Assembly (NCBI GenBank): GCA_026545225.1
Contig: CM048849.1
Location: 15,879,541-15,943,540 of the forward strand
Direction of reading: 5' to 3'
DNA from: Cornus controversa
Lineage: Eukaryota; Streptophyta; Magnoliopsida; Cornales; Cornaceae
DNA: 64,000 nucleotides
Part shown: positions 1 to 12,900 of the stretch, one piece after another
How positions within the stretch are numbered: the stretch's first letter is position 1
Layout: each line of letters starts with the position of its first letter
Notes under the pieces: generated by a model
Databases searched by the model: none
The model's input: only the letters and a program-made list of their open reading frames with translations
What the model was told of the DNA's origin: nothing
Position numbers and translations under genes: made by a program

Positions 1-904
1 ATTAAAAAAAAAGAGCATTTCAGACAAGGATGTTGTAAAATATATACAAGTCAATAGCTTACAAGTCCTCCTGCTGCAACTGGCCAAACCTTCCTAATTG
101 ATGCTCTTTGCCACTACATGAGTAAAAATGGCTTTCAACAACCATCTGTAAATTAATTCTGAAACATACCTTTTGCTAAAGGCCTTTGCTGTTTAGGTCC
201 ACCAGGGGCTTGTGCCTCCTAAACATAATTTTGCTTTGCTAAATCTTAGGTTTTTCAATTACCACAAAAACCAACAGTTATAGTACAGTGGTAGTTCCTC
301 TACTTCCCAAAAAAGTGAAGGTGAGGGTTCAAGTCTCCATAGTGGTTGATGGGTGTCAAAAAAAAATAAAAAGGCTAATAAACCATAAATAACAACTTAA
401 ATTATTTAAGGACAAGGAAAAAACTTAAATAGAATACCAAGACTTGTGCCTTGAAGAATCAAATGGAGTCTGTACATTACAGTCAAACTCCTAAATGAAC
501 AATTCGCGTTATTAGAATTAGAAGGATTCCTAAAAGTTGCAGCCCACCACCAATACAGCTTCGCAAGTTGCACCTAAAATTTTCACCTATCAAAATCAGT
601 CAAAACTTCCTGTGTATGCCTTCGCACATCATGGAGTCGTATGGTTACATGTTTCTGCTTCAACTTCCGATTCTGAATTAAACATTCTGTTCCATCTCTG
701 TTCTGTCTTTAAAACCTCGAAATCAAACAAGCACAACAAGCAATTCACAAACAGAAGACCCAGCAAAATGAAATCAAGATCATGGAACTGAATCTTCACA
801 CTTCGATTGCAGAAGGGACGAGTTGAGTTCAGCTCTAAAAGCAACTATGTACACCAGAAACTGCAATCGTAATGAGGGATGGAGCATGAATCATGGAGCT
901 TGTT
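1..904. other. 3' flank of the response regulator gene
   Basis: This stretch lies downstream of the stop codon of the minus-strand response regulator gene, so its right part should be that gene's 3' UTR. I found no clear AATAAA-type signal on the minus strand. Short open frames here have no recognisable domain and no splice context. The only structure I can support is a possible tRNA-derived SINE near 276-376. Confidence 0.5.
276..376 (+). mobile_element. Possible tRNA-derived SINE
   Basis: Seen: an A-box-like stretch at 281-294 (tagtacagtggtag), a B-box-like stretch at 325-337 (ggttcaagtctcc) about 40 bases later, then an A-rich tail at about 358-375. This order and spacing is the internal RNA polymerase III promoter layout of plant SINEs. 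I could not find a convincing target-site duplication and the body is short, so it may be a truncated copy or a diverged tRNA-like sequence. Confidence 0.4.
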
Positions 905-3900
905 CTACGCAGGAAGAGTATCCAGGGTATACCCATCAAAGCCAAACTCATTTGCAACCGGTCCAATGCCTTCTTGCTGCTAGGTTAGAGGAAATTTTTT
1001 GCAATGAGTAAATTAATGCCCTATTTATCCTCTGAAATCATAATTTAAATGCAACATTTAAAAAGAAAACCGCAACAAGGATGGGGTGCTAGAAAACTAA
1101 CCTGCTTGAGAAGTGCACTCATAAGGTCTTCCTGACCAAACTGTTCAGACAATAGGATACTCTGACAGCTCGTAGCACTAAAATTTTCAGCCTTAACACT
1201 TAGTGAACTGTCACCAAGAAGTGGATTAAGTTGCTGCCCCATATTTGGTGCATTCCCTTGTCCACTTTCTTCTCCTGCTGAGTGCATTCCCTTGCGAATA
1301 GATGCATTCCCGTTCTGATCATTCTTTTGACCAGAAGAAAAGCTTTGATGGACTAATATTGATGGGGAGAGATCCAGGCTCCCTTGTATGTTTGCATATT
1401 GGGAGGCATCAAAGGTCAAACTAGCATTCTGAAACATCCAATCTTGGATTTTATGCTCATGCAGCTCACTAAAGGCATCATAACTTGGAACAAGTCCTCC
1501 TGATCCTCGCATTTCTGAGTTAAACTCTTCTTGGAGCACTCCCTTAGATGTGAGAATGGACATCTCTGAACCATTCCCAAGAGGAAAACTATTCCCTGGC
1601 AAATTTATGTTTTGGTCCACCGAGAAATCTACCACTGAAGAGGCTTGGGAAACTGAACTGTACATTGCCCCTCTTACATTGTCAACCATTCCATTTCTTG
1701 CCAGAACACCCGTGGCAATTCCATTTGACAAAATAGGATGCAGTATTGATGACGGAAGCCTTGAAATTTGACCACCATTAGTTTCACTCACCCTCTGTGC
1801 TCCTGACTCTGGTTGAGCCATATGCACCCGTAAAGAGCTACTCTGGCTTCCCTGTGCATTGACTTGCATATCCGTGACCCTGAAGGACTGTGCAGATTGG
1901 TGCAAGTTGGCAAGCTGTTTTGGCTCCATGGTGGTTGGGATTCCATGAAGTAAGTTCATTTGCTTACTACTATTGCCCAGTTGTTGTTGCCCCTCTCCGA
2001 ATCTTAACTTTGGATTTTCAAAGCTAAAAAGGTTTCTTTGTTCAATAAGGGGCATGGATATGCCAGATTTAGAGCTGGACATACCAAGTGCTGCCTGGAG
2101 AGTGGCAAGACTTTGTGCTGGGAGTTGACCAGTGACAGCAAGAGCTTGAAGATCGAGCCCATTAAGTGAAGAAGTTGACCCAAACGTTGCTTCTGGGGCT
2201 CCCATGAAAGAGTTAACGAGTCCACTTTGATGCTGTGATACTCCGGTTAGCCTTCTGAGATAGAGGCGATATTTCTGCACCAAATAGCTGTAGTGGTGAG
2301 AACTGCTAGAAAAAGAGCTTCCCTTCCACCCACCCTCCCTTTTTTTCTTTTTCTTTTTTCTTCCCTGGTGTGGGGGTTGGGTGTAAGGTGTCCATACGTA
2401 ACAGTTATATCACATACAATTCACAAAGGAAAAGAATGTGAAACAGATGAACCTGTTATAAATTAAAGGTTTTTCTCTGCAAAATGTTCTTCCTCAAGAA
2501 AATAGCACCATACCTGAAGGTGGCTAGCAACATTTTCTCTAGTTAGCCCAGGAACATTCATCAACTCAAGAATTCTCTTGGGAACAGCCTCTGTATTTAA
2601 ACATCAGATTTAAAATCATGAGCAAAACAGGAACAGAATATTGGAAATATAAATGAATGCTGATCTTTGTTGTCCCTTCGGGACATCCGATAACATTGGA
2701 ATGATACAGAGCATGATAATTTGTGTTGAATAACTATAAAAAATAAAAATAAAAACAAATCCACATAAATAAATCAACAAGTGTATCAATTTAAAATAAG
2801 AAAAATCAATTATCAAGCTGTAGAAAGTGCATATTTTACAGCCCAACATAGGATGTGATACAAACACCAGTTCTCAAATAAATCCAAGCTAAACTAGAGT
2901 TGTTTGCAGGTAACAGACCTAAACTCAGACATTGTTCACGTGAAGTGGTTCTCTCTCAGATTCAAAACCTGTATTGTCATGCTTTTCAGCATGAACTTTT
3001 ACATTATACCAAGCAATGACCCCTTGCACGGAACTAGATGACATATATAATGATGTTATTGATAGTGATAGTAAACAGCATTCCCATATTCCCACATTAG
3101 AAGAACATTTCTCTGTGGATTAAGTGCTCTCAATTAAGGAGAAAAAAACTAGAAAAGCAACATTCTCCAATCTAATATGAGACGATAGTGAAATTATCAT
3201 CAAGATGATATTAATATAGATGGATTATTATGATGTTTTCACATTTTTGGATCCATGGAGTGTATTTTCAAGTTGACATCAAGGTCTAAACATCGTGAAG
3301 CCAATTCTCTAACAAGTTACTTTGGTTCTAGAGGACTAATAAGAAGTGTGGAGCCTCATTATACTGTACACCTTGGCCCAACTTTGCCCTAGGAGGTGCC
3401 TATATATATAGAGTCTAAACTCTCTGTATCATGTTTTTCTCATCATAGTGAAAACCCTACAACACCAAGGATGTAACTCTAGACATTGGGTGAACCTTGT
3501 AAATCTGTGTCTTTCCTTGCGTGTTTGATCTTCTTTTCTGTTAATTTTCGCAACAACTGGTATCAGAGCCTCAGGTTCGAGTGGGAGCGATAGGTTCAGA
3601 AGAATGAAAGATCAAAATCGAAGAAAAGTTCAACAGAACAAATTTTGGGTTCTAGAAGATGCAGATTGAAGACTATCTGTATCACAAAATCTGTATCAGC
3701 CTCTTTCAGGAACGAAACTAGAAGACAAAAGATGCTGATTAGGTTGCTCTTTATCGGCAGGCTCTAGGGGTTATTTGATTGACACTGTTTCGCAATGTCG
3801 CCTTCAACATAACGAAGGAGAAGACAACGGCAGGTTTGATGGCAACCCTTGCAGATATGTATGAGAAACCCTCTGTGTCCAAGGTGTATTTGATGTGGCG

Positions 3901-6900
3901 TTTATTCAATCTGAGGATGTCAGAAGGTGCGTCAGTGGTGAACCATCTGAACAAGTTCAACGTAGTTACGACTCAGTTGGGGCTCTGTGGAAATCGATTT
4001 TGATGATGAGATTATGGTGTTGATTCTATTATCCTCTTTACCAGAAAGCTGGAATGGTACTGTTACGGCAGTGAGCAGTTCTTCTGAAAAAGGGAAGTTG
4101 AAGTTTGATGTTGTTCGGGACTTGAGGGAAATAGGCGAACCATCTGGATCTACTCTAAATACAGAGAGCAGAGGAAGAACTTTTGAAAGAACATGCGTAA
4201 ATCACAGTTATTCGAAATCCTAAAGTAAAGGCAAGTCGAGTATTGGAAAATTTTCAAGTGTTAATAAAATAAAATAAAATTGAAGAGAGAAATTAAACAA
4301 GATGATCAGAAGAATATAATGTGGTTCGGCCACTACGGCCTACATCCACTGCACACAAAGTCCAAAGGGTTACATCACTTTTATTGTATTCTCTTTTCGT
4401 TTCGTTTACAATGACCACTTCTATTTATAGGTGAAAGAATACACGTGATAAATACATTAATGGAAGATTCTTAAAATCAATCCCAAAAATTCCAATCATA
4501 CATTCTCCAACACCCCCCCCCCCCTCGCGGGAGATTTTAACTCAAGTGTCCAACTTGAAACTAAATACGAAGTTTTGGGGGATCTAAGTCGAGTTGATCT
4601 TAAGATCCAAAACGAGTTGATCTGGAGATCCAAGACGAGTTGATCCGAGATCCGAGACAAGTTGATCTGAAGATCCAAGAGAAGTTAATCCGAAGATCCG
4701 AGACGAGTTGATCTAAAGATTCGAGACGAGTTTATAGTTGATCTGAAAATCTAAGATAAATCTAGAGTAGGGTATGATAACCTGCTCGGATACCATATTG
4801 ATAAAATAGAATAAAATTGAAGAGATAAATTAAACAAAAAGAACAGAAAAATATAATGTAGTTCGGCCATTACAGCCTACATCTACTGCACACAAAGCCC
4901 AAAGGGCTACATCACTTTTATTGTATTTTCTGTACTTTTGTTTACAATGACCAACTCTATTTATAGGTGAAAGAATACACGTGATAAATATAAAAAATAC
5001 AGTAATGGAAGATTCCTAAAATCAATCCCATAAATTCCAATAATATATTCTCCAACAATAAGAAACACCACAAACAAGAGAATTGCAATGTACATTATGC
5101 AAGAAGAACATAAGAATATAACGTGGGTCGGCTACTACAGCCTACATCCACGGAACACAAAACTTAAAGGGCTACATCACTTTTATTGTATTCTATCTTC
5201 TTTTTGTTTACAATGACCAACTCTATTTATAGGTGAGAGAATACACGTGATAAATATGAAAAATACATTAGTAGAATATTTCTAAAATCAATCCCATAAA
5301 TTCCAATAATATATTCTCCAACACCCCTCCTCAAGTTGGTACACGGAGATTTTAACTCAAGTGTCCAACTTGAAACTTAATACAAAGTTTTGGGGGATCC
5401 GAGTCGAGTTGATCCTAAGATCCGAGATGAGTTGATTTAGAGATCTAAGACGAGTTGATCCGAAAATTTAAGACAAGTTGATCTTGAGATCCGAGACAAG
5501 TTAATCCAGAGATCCGAGACAAGTTGATCCTGAGATCCGAGACGAGTTGATCTAAAGATCAGAGACGAGTTGATAGTTGATCTGAAGCTCCTAGATGAAT
5601 CTAGAGTAGGGTATAATAACCTGCTCTGATACAATGTTGATAAAATAAAATAGAATTTAAGAGAGAAATTAAACAAGAACATAAGAATATAACGTGGTTC
5701 GGCTACTACAGCCTACATCCACTGCACACAAAGCCCAAAACGCTACATCATTTTTATTGTATTCTCTCTTCTTTTTGTTTACAATAACCACCTCTATTTA
5801 TAGGTGAAAGAATACACGTGATAAATATGGAAAATACATTAATGGAAGATTCCTAAAATAAATCCCATAAATTCCAATAATATATTCTCCAACACCAGGC
5901 AATTGTTGGAATTCCAGAAAGAAGGGACATTCAAATAAAGACTGTTGGGCACCAAGGAAGAATGACAAAGGGGAGCAGGAATCTGTAACCGCAGCCACAG
6001 AGGATATTGCTGATGCTCTGATTTTGAGTGTGGATAGTCCAGTTGAGTCATAGGTTCTTGACTCGGGTGCATTGTTTCACTCTACTCATCGTGAAATTAT
6101 GGAGAATTATGTTAGTGATGGTTTCGGGAAGGTTTATTTGGCTGATGATGAACCTTTGAATATTGTGGGTAAGGGAGATGTTCGGATCAAGCAATCTAAT
6201 GGGACCGTTTGGAAGATTCAGAATGTGAAACATGTTTCCGGTTTGAAGAGAAACTTGATTTCTATAGGACAATGTGATGACGAAGGATATGCAGAAAACT
6301 TCGTAGGTGGTTTGTGGAAAATCACCGAGGGAGCTAGGTTGTGGCTCATGGAAGCAAGACTAGTACTTTCCACATGACGACAAACACCAGGAATACCGTT
6401 GCAGTTGCTGATTCAGGCATTGATTCAAACCAGTGGCACCATAAGCTAGGTTAAATGAGTGAGAAGGGGATGAAGACACTTTTGTCAAAGGGAAAATTGT
6501 TGGGAATTAAATCAGTGGAAATTGGTTTATGCGAGGATTGCATTTTTGGAAAACAGAAAGCGTCAGTTTTTCAAAGGCTGGTGGAAACCTAAGACAAAAA
6601 AATTAGAGTTGGTTCATATAGACGTGTGGGGACCTTCTCTAGTTTCATCTCTTGGCAGCTCATCATATTATGTTACCTTCATCGATGATTCGACAAGAAA
6701 GGTATGGGTTTATCTTTTAAAAAATAAATCTGATGTATTTGACACTTTCAAGAAGTGGAAGGCCATAGCGGAGAATGAAACAGGATTGATTGAAGATAAA
6801 GTGTTTGAGGTCTGATAATGGGGGTGAGTATGACGACAGAGGCTTCAAAGAGTTCTGTGCTACTAGTGGGATCAGAATGGAGAAGATTGTTCCTGGAACA

Positions 6901-9900
6901 CCGCAGCAAAAAGGTGTCGTAGAGCGCATGAACAGAACCTTGAATTAGCGTACTCAGAGTATGAGGATACATGTTGGGTTGCCTAAGATATTTTGAGCTA
7001 ATGCAGTTAACATTGCAACATACTTGATCAGCCGGTGACCTTTTGTTCCTTTAGATAGAGAGTTACCAGAGGAGTCTTGGAGCGGAAAAAAGGTAAACCA
7101 TTCACACCTGAAAGTGTTTGGTTGTATTTCGTATGTGCACATAAGTTCTGATGCTAGAAGCAAGTTTGATCCAAAGTCCAGAAAGTGTTCTTTTATTGGG
7201 TATGGCACTGATGAGTTTGGTTATCGGTTTTGGGATGATCAAAATCGGAAGATTATTAGAAGCAGAGATGTCATATTCAATAAGAAAGTAATGTATAAGG
7301 ATAAATCAACAACAGAATCTATTGATGTAGATGCTCTTGCTGAAAGTGATGGGTTTGTTGAGTTGGAGGAAATCACCGAGGATGATGTGCAGAGGAGAAT
7401 TCAGAATAATCCTAAAAATATAGTTCCACAGGTGAAACAAGGCACACCTATGACTGCAGTGAGACGATCCTCCAGAATCTCTAGACCTACACAGTGGTAT
7501 TCACCCTCTTTACACTTTGTTGTTGTCTGATGGTGGTGAGTCAGAGTGTTATGATGAAGCAGTTCAGGTTGATGATTCAACCAAGTGGGAGTCAGCTATG
7601 CAGGATGAGATGGACTTACTCATGTCAAATCAGACATAGAAGCTAACTAAACTACCAAAAGGCAAGAAAGCTTTACATAACAAGCGGGTTTACCAGATTA
7701 AGAAAGAACATAATAGCAGCAAGCGCTACAAAGCTAGATTGGTTGTGAAGGGAATTCAACGGAAGGAAGGTGTTGACTACATTGAGATTTTCTCTCCGGT
7801 TGTGAAGCTGACTACAATTAGAATAATACTAGGAATCGTGGTTGCAGAAGACTTGCATCTTGAGCAGCCAGATGTGAAGACTGCTTTCCTTCATGGTAAT
7901 TTGAAGGACATCTACATGAGACAGCCACAGGGATTCGTAATCACTGGTAAGGAGGGTTTGGTATGCAAGCTGAAAAAGAGCTTATATAGTTTGAAGCAGA
8001 CTCTGAGACAATGGTACAAGAAATTTGATGTATGCATGTGTAGTAGTGACTACAAGAGGTGTCAGACAGATCACTGTTGTTATCTAAAGAGGTTTGATAA
8101 TAGTTATATTATTTTGCTTTTGTATGTGGATGATATGTTGATTGCAGGTTCAAGCCTTAATGAGATTAATAATCTGAAGAAACAGTTGTCTAAGCACTTT
8201 GCAATGAAAGATCTGAGTGATGCAAAACATATTCTTGGCATGAGGATTTTAGGGACAGAGTGGGTGGTACTCTAAAGTTGTCACAAGCAGAGTATGTTAA
8301 AAAAGTTTTTAACCGGTTCAGTATACAAGATGCAAAACCAGTGAGCACCCCATTAGCTAGTCATTTTAGATTAACTAAGGAGCTGTCACCCAAGATAGAC
8401 GAGGAACGAGCACACATAGAAAAGGTTCTATGTGCTTCAACTATCGGCAGCTTGATGTATGCCATGGTTTGTACCAGGCCAAACATAGCACATGTAGTGG
8501 GTTGGGTATTGCGTTGCAGGGTTATGTTGATTCAGACTTGGCTGGTTATGTGGATAATAGGAAGAGTACTACTGGGTATGTGTATACTTTGGGTGGTACG
8601 GTAGTGAGTTGGGTCTCTCAGTTGTAGAAGATTGTGGCTCTCTCGACCATAGAAGCTGAATATGTTACAGTTACAGAAGCGAGCAAGGAAATGGTTTGGC
8701 TACAGAGGTTCTTGGAAGAGTTGGGTAAGGGGCGAGAGAACAATATTCTATACAATGACAGGCAAAGTGCTATTCATCTTGCTAAGAATTTGGCGTATCA
8801 TTCCAGAATGAAGCATATACAGTTGAGGTATCACTTCATTCGTTCGCTTTTGGATGACAAGGTGTTATCACTTGACAAGATCCATGGAAGTCAGAATCCA
8901 GCAGATATGTTAACCAAGGCAGTGATTATTAAGAAACTAAAGTTGTGCTTAGCTTCAGTTGATGTTCGAGTTTGAGGACAGAGAAGATAGTTGCTGCGGT
9001 GTTTTGCTATGGTTTGGGGCATGGGCATGAGCATGAGGGAGTTTGTAGATTGATATTATCAGTCTCCAAGTGAGAGATTGAGAAGAAATGTGGAGCCTGA
9101 CTATCCTATACACCTTTGCCTAACTTTTCACACTTGTTGTGTAGCCCTAGGAGGTGCCTATATATATATAGTCTAAAGTCTCTAATATTATATCCTGTTT
9201 TTCTCATCATAGTGAAAACCCTACAGTACCAAGGATGTAGCCCTAGATTTTGGGTGAACCTTATAAATATGTGTGTCTTTCCTTGCGTGTTTGATCTTCT
9301 TTTCTGTTAATTTTCGCAAGGACTTTCCTAGGAATTCTTTATCACTTTGGACAACACCTCTTCCTCGGTTGCAGCCTATTTCCTTTTTTTAATAGATTTT
9401 GTTTCCTTTTCAAAAAAGAAGAATAGACATATTGATAGAAAGCAATACTATTATGTTACATGAATTTGGATATATGTGTTCAGTGTGGTATATGTCTAAG
9501 GCTCTAAGTGACATACTTATGAAATCCCCAAACACACAGACATATCTTTACGGTTCCTAGAGGAACCAGAACTAGAACCGATCCCAATGGTTACTTAATT
9601 TTGGAACCATAGTCGTTGAGTTCGGTTTGATTCTTTACGGTTTCGATTCTATACTGTTCCGGTTCTTTCGGCATCTTTCTTACTAGTCAATTTCTTCCTA
9701 CTAGCACCAAAGTCAAGTTTCCATATATCTCAATAATTTGTTCAAGGACTACAAGAATGAGAGACATCTCAAACATTCGTTAGCTGATGCACACCAAAAA
9801 TTTAGCAAAAAAAAGAAAGAAAGATAATGATAAGACTAATATGCAGACCCAAGATATTGAATCAAAAGAACAATCATGAACCAATAAAACTGGATTTTCA

Positions 9901-12900
9901 TATTAGAACATACTGCATACTACTAAAAAGGCACCAAACCAAATGTATATACTGTATAACAAATGCATATACTATATAATGTAATCTTTTAGAACATATA
10001 TTATAATATATATATATATAATATAGAATTCCAACGGTTCCGGTTCCTTTTCCTTGACATGGAACTGGAACCGTTGGGAACGATTCCTTAAATTTGGAAT
10101 CGGAACCGTAGTGAATGGTTTGGTTCGGTTCAAATACAATTCCATACGGTTCTGGTTCCATTGGTTCTTTGTGCACCCCTACATAGACATGGAGTTAGTG
10201 CCAAAAATTTATATATGTTGATATTCTTCTTTCACTTTTTAAAGAGATATGATGTTTCTATGTAAACTTTGATTGTTTAACATGGACAGATCACTCATTT
10301 TGAAACAATAATGTGACAAAAGGAGCATAATGAGAGTTTTTTTTATTGAATTACTAGATATGCTTGCTAGGTGCATATTCGACCAAACAAGTAGTACACA
10401 TCCCATATCCATATCCAAATGTTGTGAATAGGGTTGTGTTGGAGAATATCATTATAGAGTGATTTAAGCCTTGATAGAATATTTGATTTGAGTGATTTAT
10501 GGTAGTGATTTTAGGAATCCTCCATTAATATATTTTTCATATTTATCAAATATGCATTCTCTCACCTATAAATAAAGGAGATCATTGTAAACAAAACAAA
10601 GAGAGAATACAATAAAAGTAATGTAGCCCTTTGGGCTTTGTGTTTTTCTTGTTTAATTTCTCTCTTTAATTTAACTTTTATCAACATGGTATCAGAGCAG
10701 GTTTATCATATTCTACTCTAAAGTTGTCTCGGATCTTAGGATCAACTCGTCTTAGATCTCAGGATCAACTCATCTCAGATCTTTGGATCAACTTGTCTTA
10801 AATCTCCAGATTAACTCATCCGGGGTCCTCAACAACTTATTTAGTTTCAAGTTGGACACTTGAGGAAATCTCCGTGTACCAACTTGAGGGGTGGTGTTGG
10901 AGAATATCATTATAGAGTGATTTAAGCCTTAATAAAATATTTGATTGGAGTGATTTGTGGGAGTGATTTTAGGAATCCTCCACCAATATATTTTTCATAT
11001 TTATCACATGTGTATTCTTTCACCTATAAATAGAGGAAATCATTGTAAACAAAACAAAGTGAGAATACAATAAAAGCAATGTAGCCCTTTGGGCTTTGTG
11101 TTCTTGTATAATTTCTCTCTTCAATTTCACTTTTATCAACAGGATGCAAATGAATAGAGTTGTTCATGAACAACTTTGGCTCGGCTCGGGCTCGTTCGTT
11201 AAGCAAACGAGCCAAGCTTAAGCTCGATTTCTAGGCTCATTTAATAAATGAGTTGATTCCAAACAGTATTGGGCTCAGCTCATGAACATAAGCTCATGTA
11301 GGCTCATATATGTTCGTGAACATAGACTCATGAACGCGTTTATAAACACTTTTATAGGTTCATGAACACAAGTTCATGAACATAGGCTTGTGTAGGCTCA
11401 TATAAGTTCTGGAACGAGCCAAACCAATCTTGAACACGAACTCAAATTGAGCCAAAATGACTTTTGTTATTAAACAAGCCAAGCCCTAACTTTTTAAAAT
11501 AATAACGAGCTGAGCCCAAGCTTAGCTTTCAAGCTCATCACGATCCCAAGTTGAGCCGAGCTCAGTCCACAGACGAATGAGCCAAGCCCGAATGGACTCA
11601 AACTCGATTCATTTGCAACCTTAGTCGTGAGTCTAACAAAGATACTTACCCATTCGGAAGAATTCATGTAAAATAGCAATTCTGTAGATCTTATAAAAAC
11701 ATCAACAATGACTACTGACAATCTTCAGGATCATCATTAGTAACAACAGTCAAATAGACACAACACTGCAATAATTGTATTTAGGAAACAGTGTGGGATG
11801 GCTACGTATGAATAAGAAGAAGATAACAAAAGGAAAATAGAAAAAACACTAGGTAATGAATCATCAAAGGTAAAACAGAGAGTATGGGTAAAGATCCATA
11901 CTGTCAATGCCAAGTTGATTGACAGCGGCCACAAACTTTTGATGGAGTTCAACAGACCAAACCACTCGTTGTTTCTTTAAGGCGGATGTATCATCCCTCT
12001 CCTCCACTTCAGCATCCTCATCCTTCCTCCTCTTCATGTTTCTCCAATTCCCTTCATTTACTGAGGACGAGTAATCTTCTTCAGATGGCTTTGGTTGCCA
12101 TTCTCCATCTTCCATGCTACCTGACTGCTCAAAATCTTTCCACTCATGCTTCCTCTTCCGTACCACATGCTGCCATATGTTCTTCAACGCCTCAATTCGA
12201 ACAGGTTTGATTAGATAATCACATGCACCATGAGTAACACCCTTCATGACAACATCTTTACTATCATCCGCTGACATCACTGTAAGTTGTACAATCACAA
12301 AAATCAGATCAAAATCTAAATACATACAAAATATTTACTTTATAAATGAAGTTTAACATCTGAAATGATTGAAACAAGGTACTTACTGATAACAGGCAGG
12401 TCCATCTCCAGCCCGACGTGCTCAAGGAGTTTGAACCCATCCATGTCAGGCATGTGGACGTCACTTATAACAATATCGAACCCATTTCTGTTCTCTCGTA
12501 AGAGCGATAAAGCAATCTCTGCTCGATTGCATTTGGTTACTAAAAATCACAGAAACATTGAATCAATTATCCAATAAATCACATGATTACAGCTCCCTCA
12601 ACTCTCTCTAGATTAAACATATTAACCGCAGAAATTGGAAAATGAACTTCTTATCCATAAAAGAAGAAAATAGAACTTCTCTAATATAAAACAAATGAAA
12701 AACATAAATTGACACCTAAATAAGTTGAACAACTTTAGAGGTATTAGAATTAGTACACAGAAGATGCTTTTCACATCATATTGCAAAATTAAACATAATC
12801 CATTTCTAAATATGAAGAAATCAAAGCTAAGAAAGAAAATGATGTGATATTGCACCCAAATCTCGGTGATTTTTCCCAATTTCTTTTATCTACCACATGT

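Larger units (their letters stand above)
3337..9318 (+). mobile_element. Tork-like Ty1/Copia retrotransposon, defective
   Basis: 5982 bp from LTR to LTR, flanked by an exact 5-bp duplication AGGAC (3332-3336 and 9319-9323). Order: LTR, primer-binding site complementary to initiator Met tRNA (3558-3570), gag, protease, integrase, reverse transcriptase, RNase H, purine-rich tract just before 9079, LTR. This protease-integrase-RT order is Copia. Integrase and RT motifs ([22 protein letters not shown]) resemble the Tork/Tnt1 group. The element is inserted antisense in intron 3 of the response regulator. It has many stops and frameshifts and a 1.6 kb TRIM insertion in gag, so it cannot make its own proteins. 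Confidence 0.9.
2591..11901 (-). other. Intron 3 of the response regulator, expanded by transposons
   Basis: The donor (GT at 11901-11900, after the GARP residues QLGID) and the acceptor (AG at 2592-2591) keep the phase: one base from exon 3 joins two from exon 4 to give Lys. The neighbouring introns are 596, 107, 239 and 122 bp, so this one is far larger. It contains a U6 fragment, a Tork Copia element holding two TRIMs, two hAT-like miniature elements and one more TRIM. The rest (about 2712-3331, 9324-9534, 10190-10420, 11632-11901) is AT-rich with no gene. Expression of the gene needs this whole block to be removed in splicing. Confidence 0.88.

Noticed and set aside
2672..2711. Functional U6 gene
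   Set aside because: The sequence ends after about 40 bases, lacks the catalytic core and U tract, and has no upstream element at the right distance.
9898..10176. 92-codon minus-strand frame with EPEPYG-like repeats
   Set aside because: It arises from the GGTTCC/GGAACC repeats of a miniature element and has no known domain.
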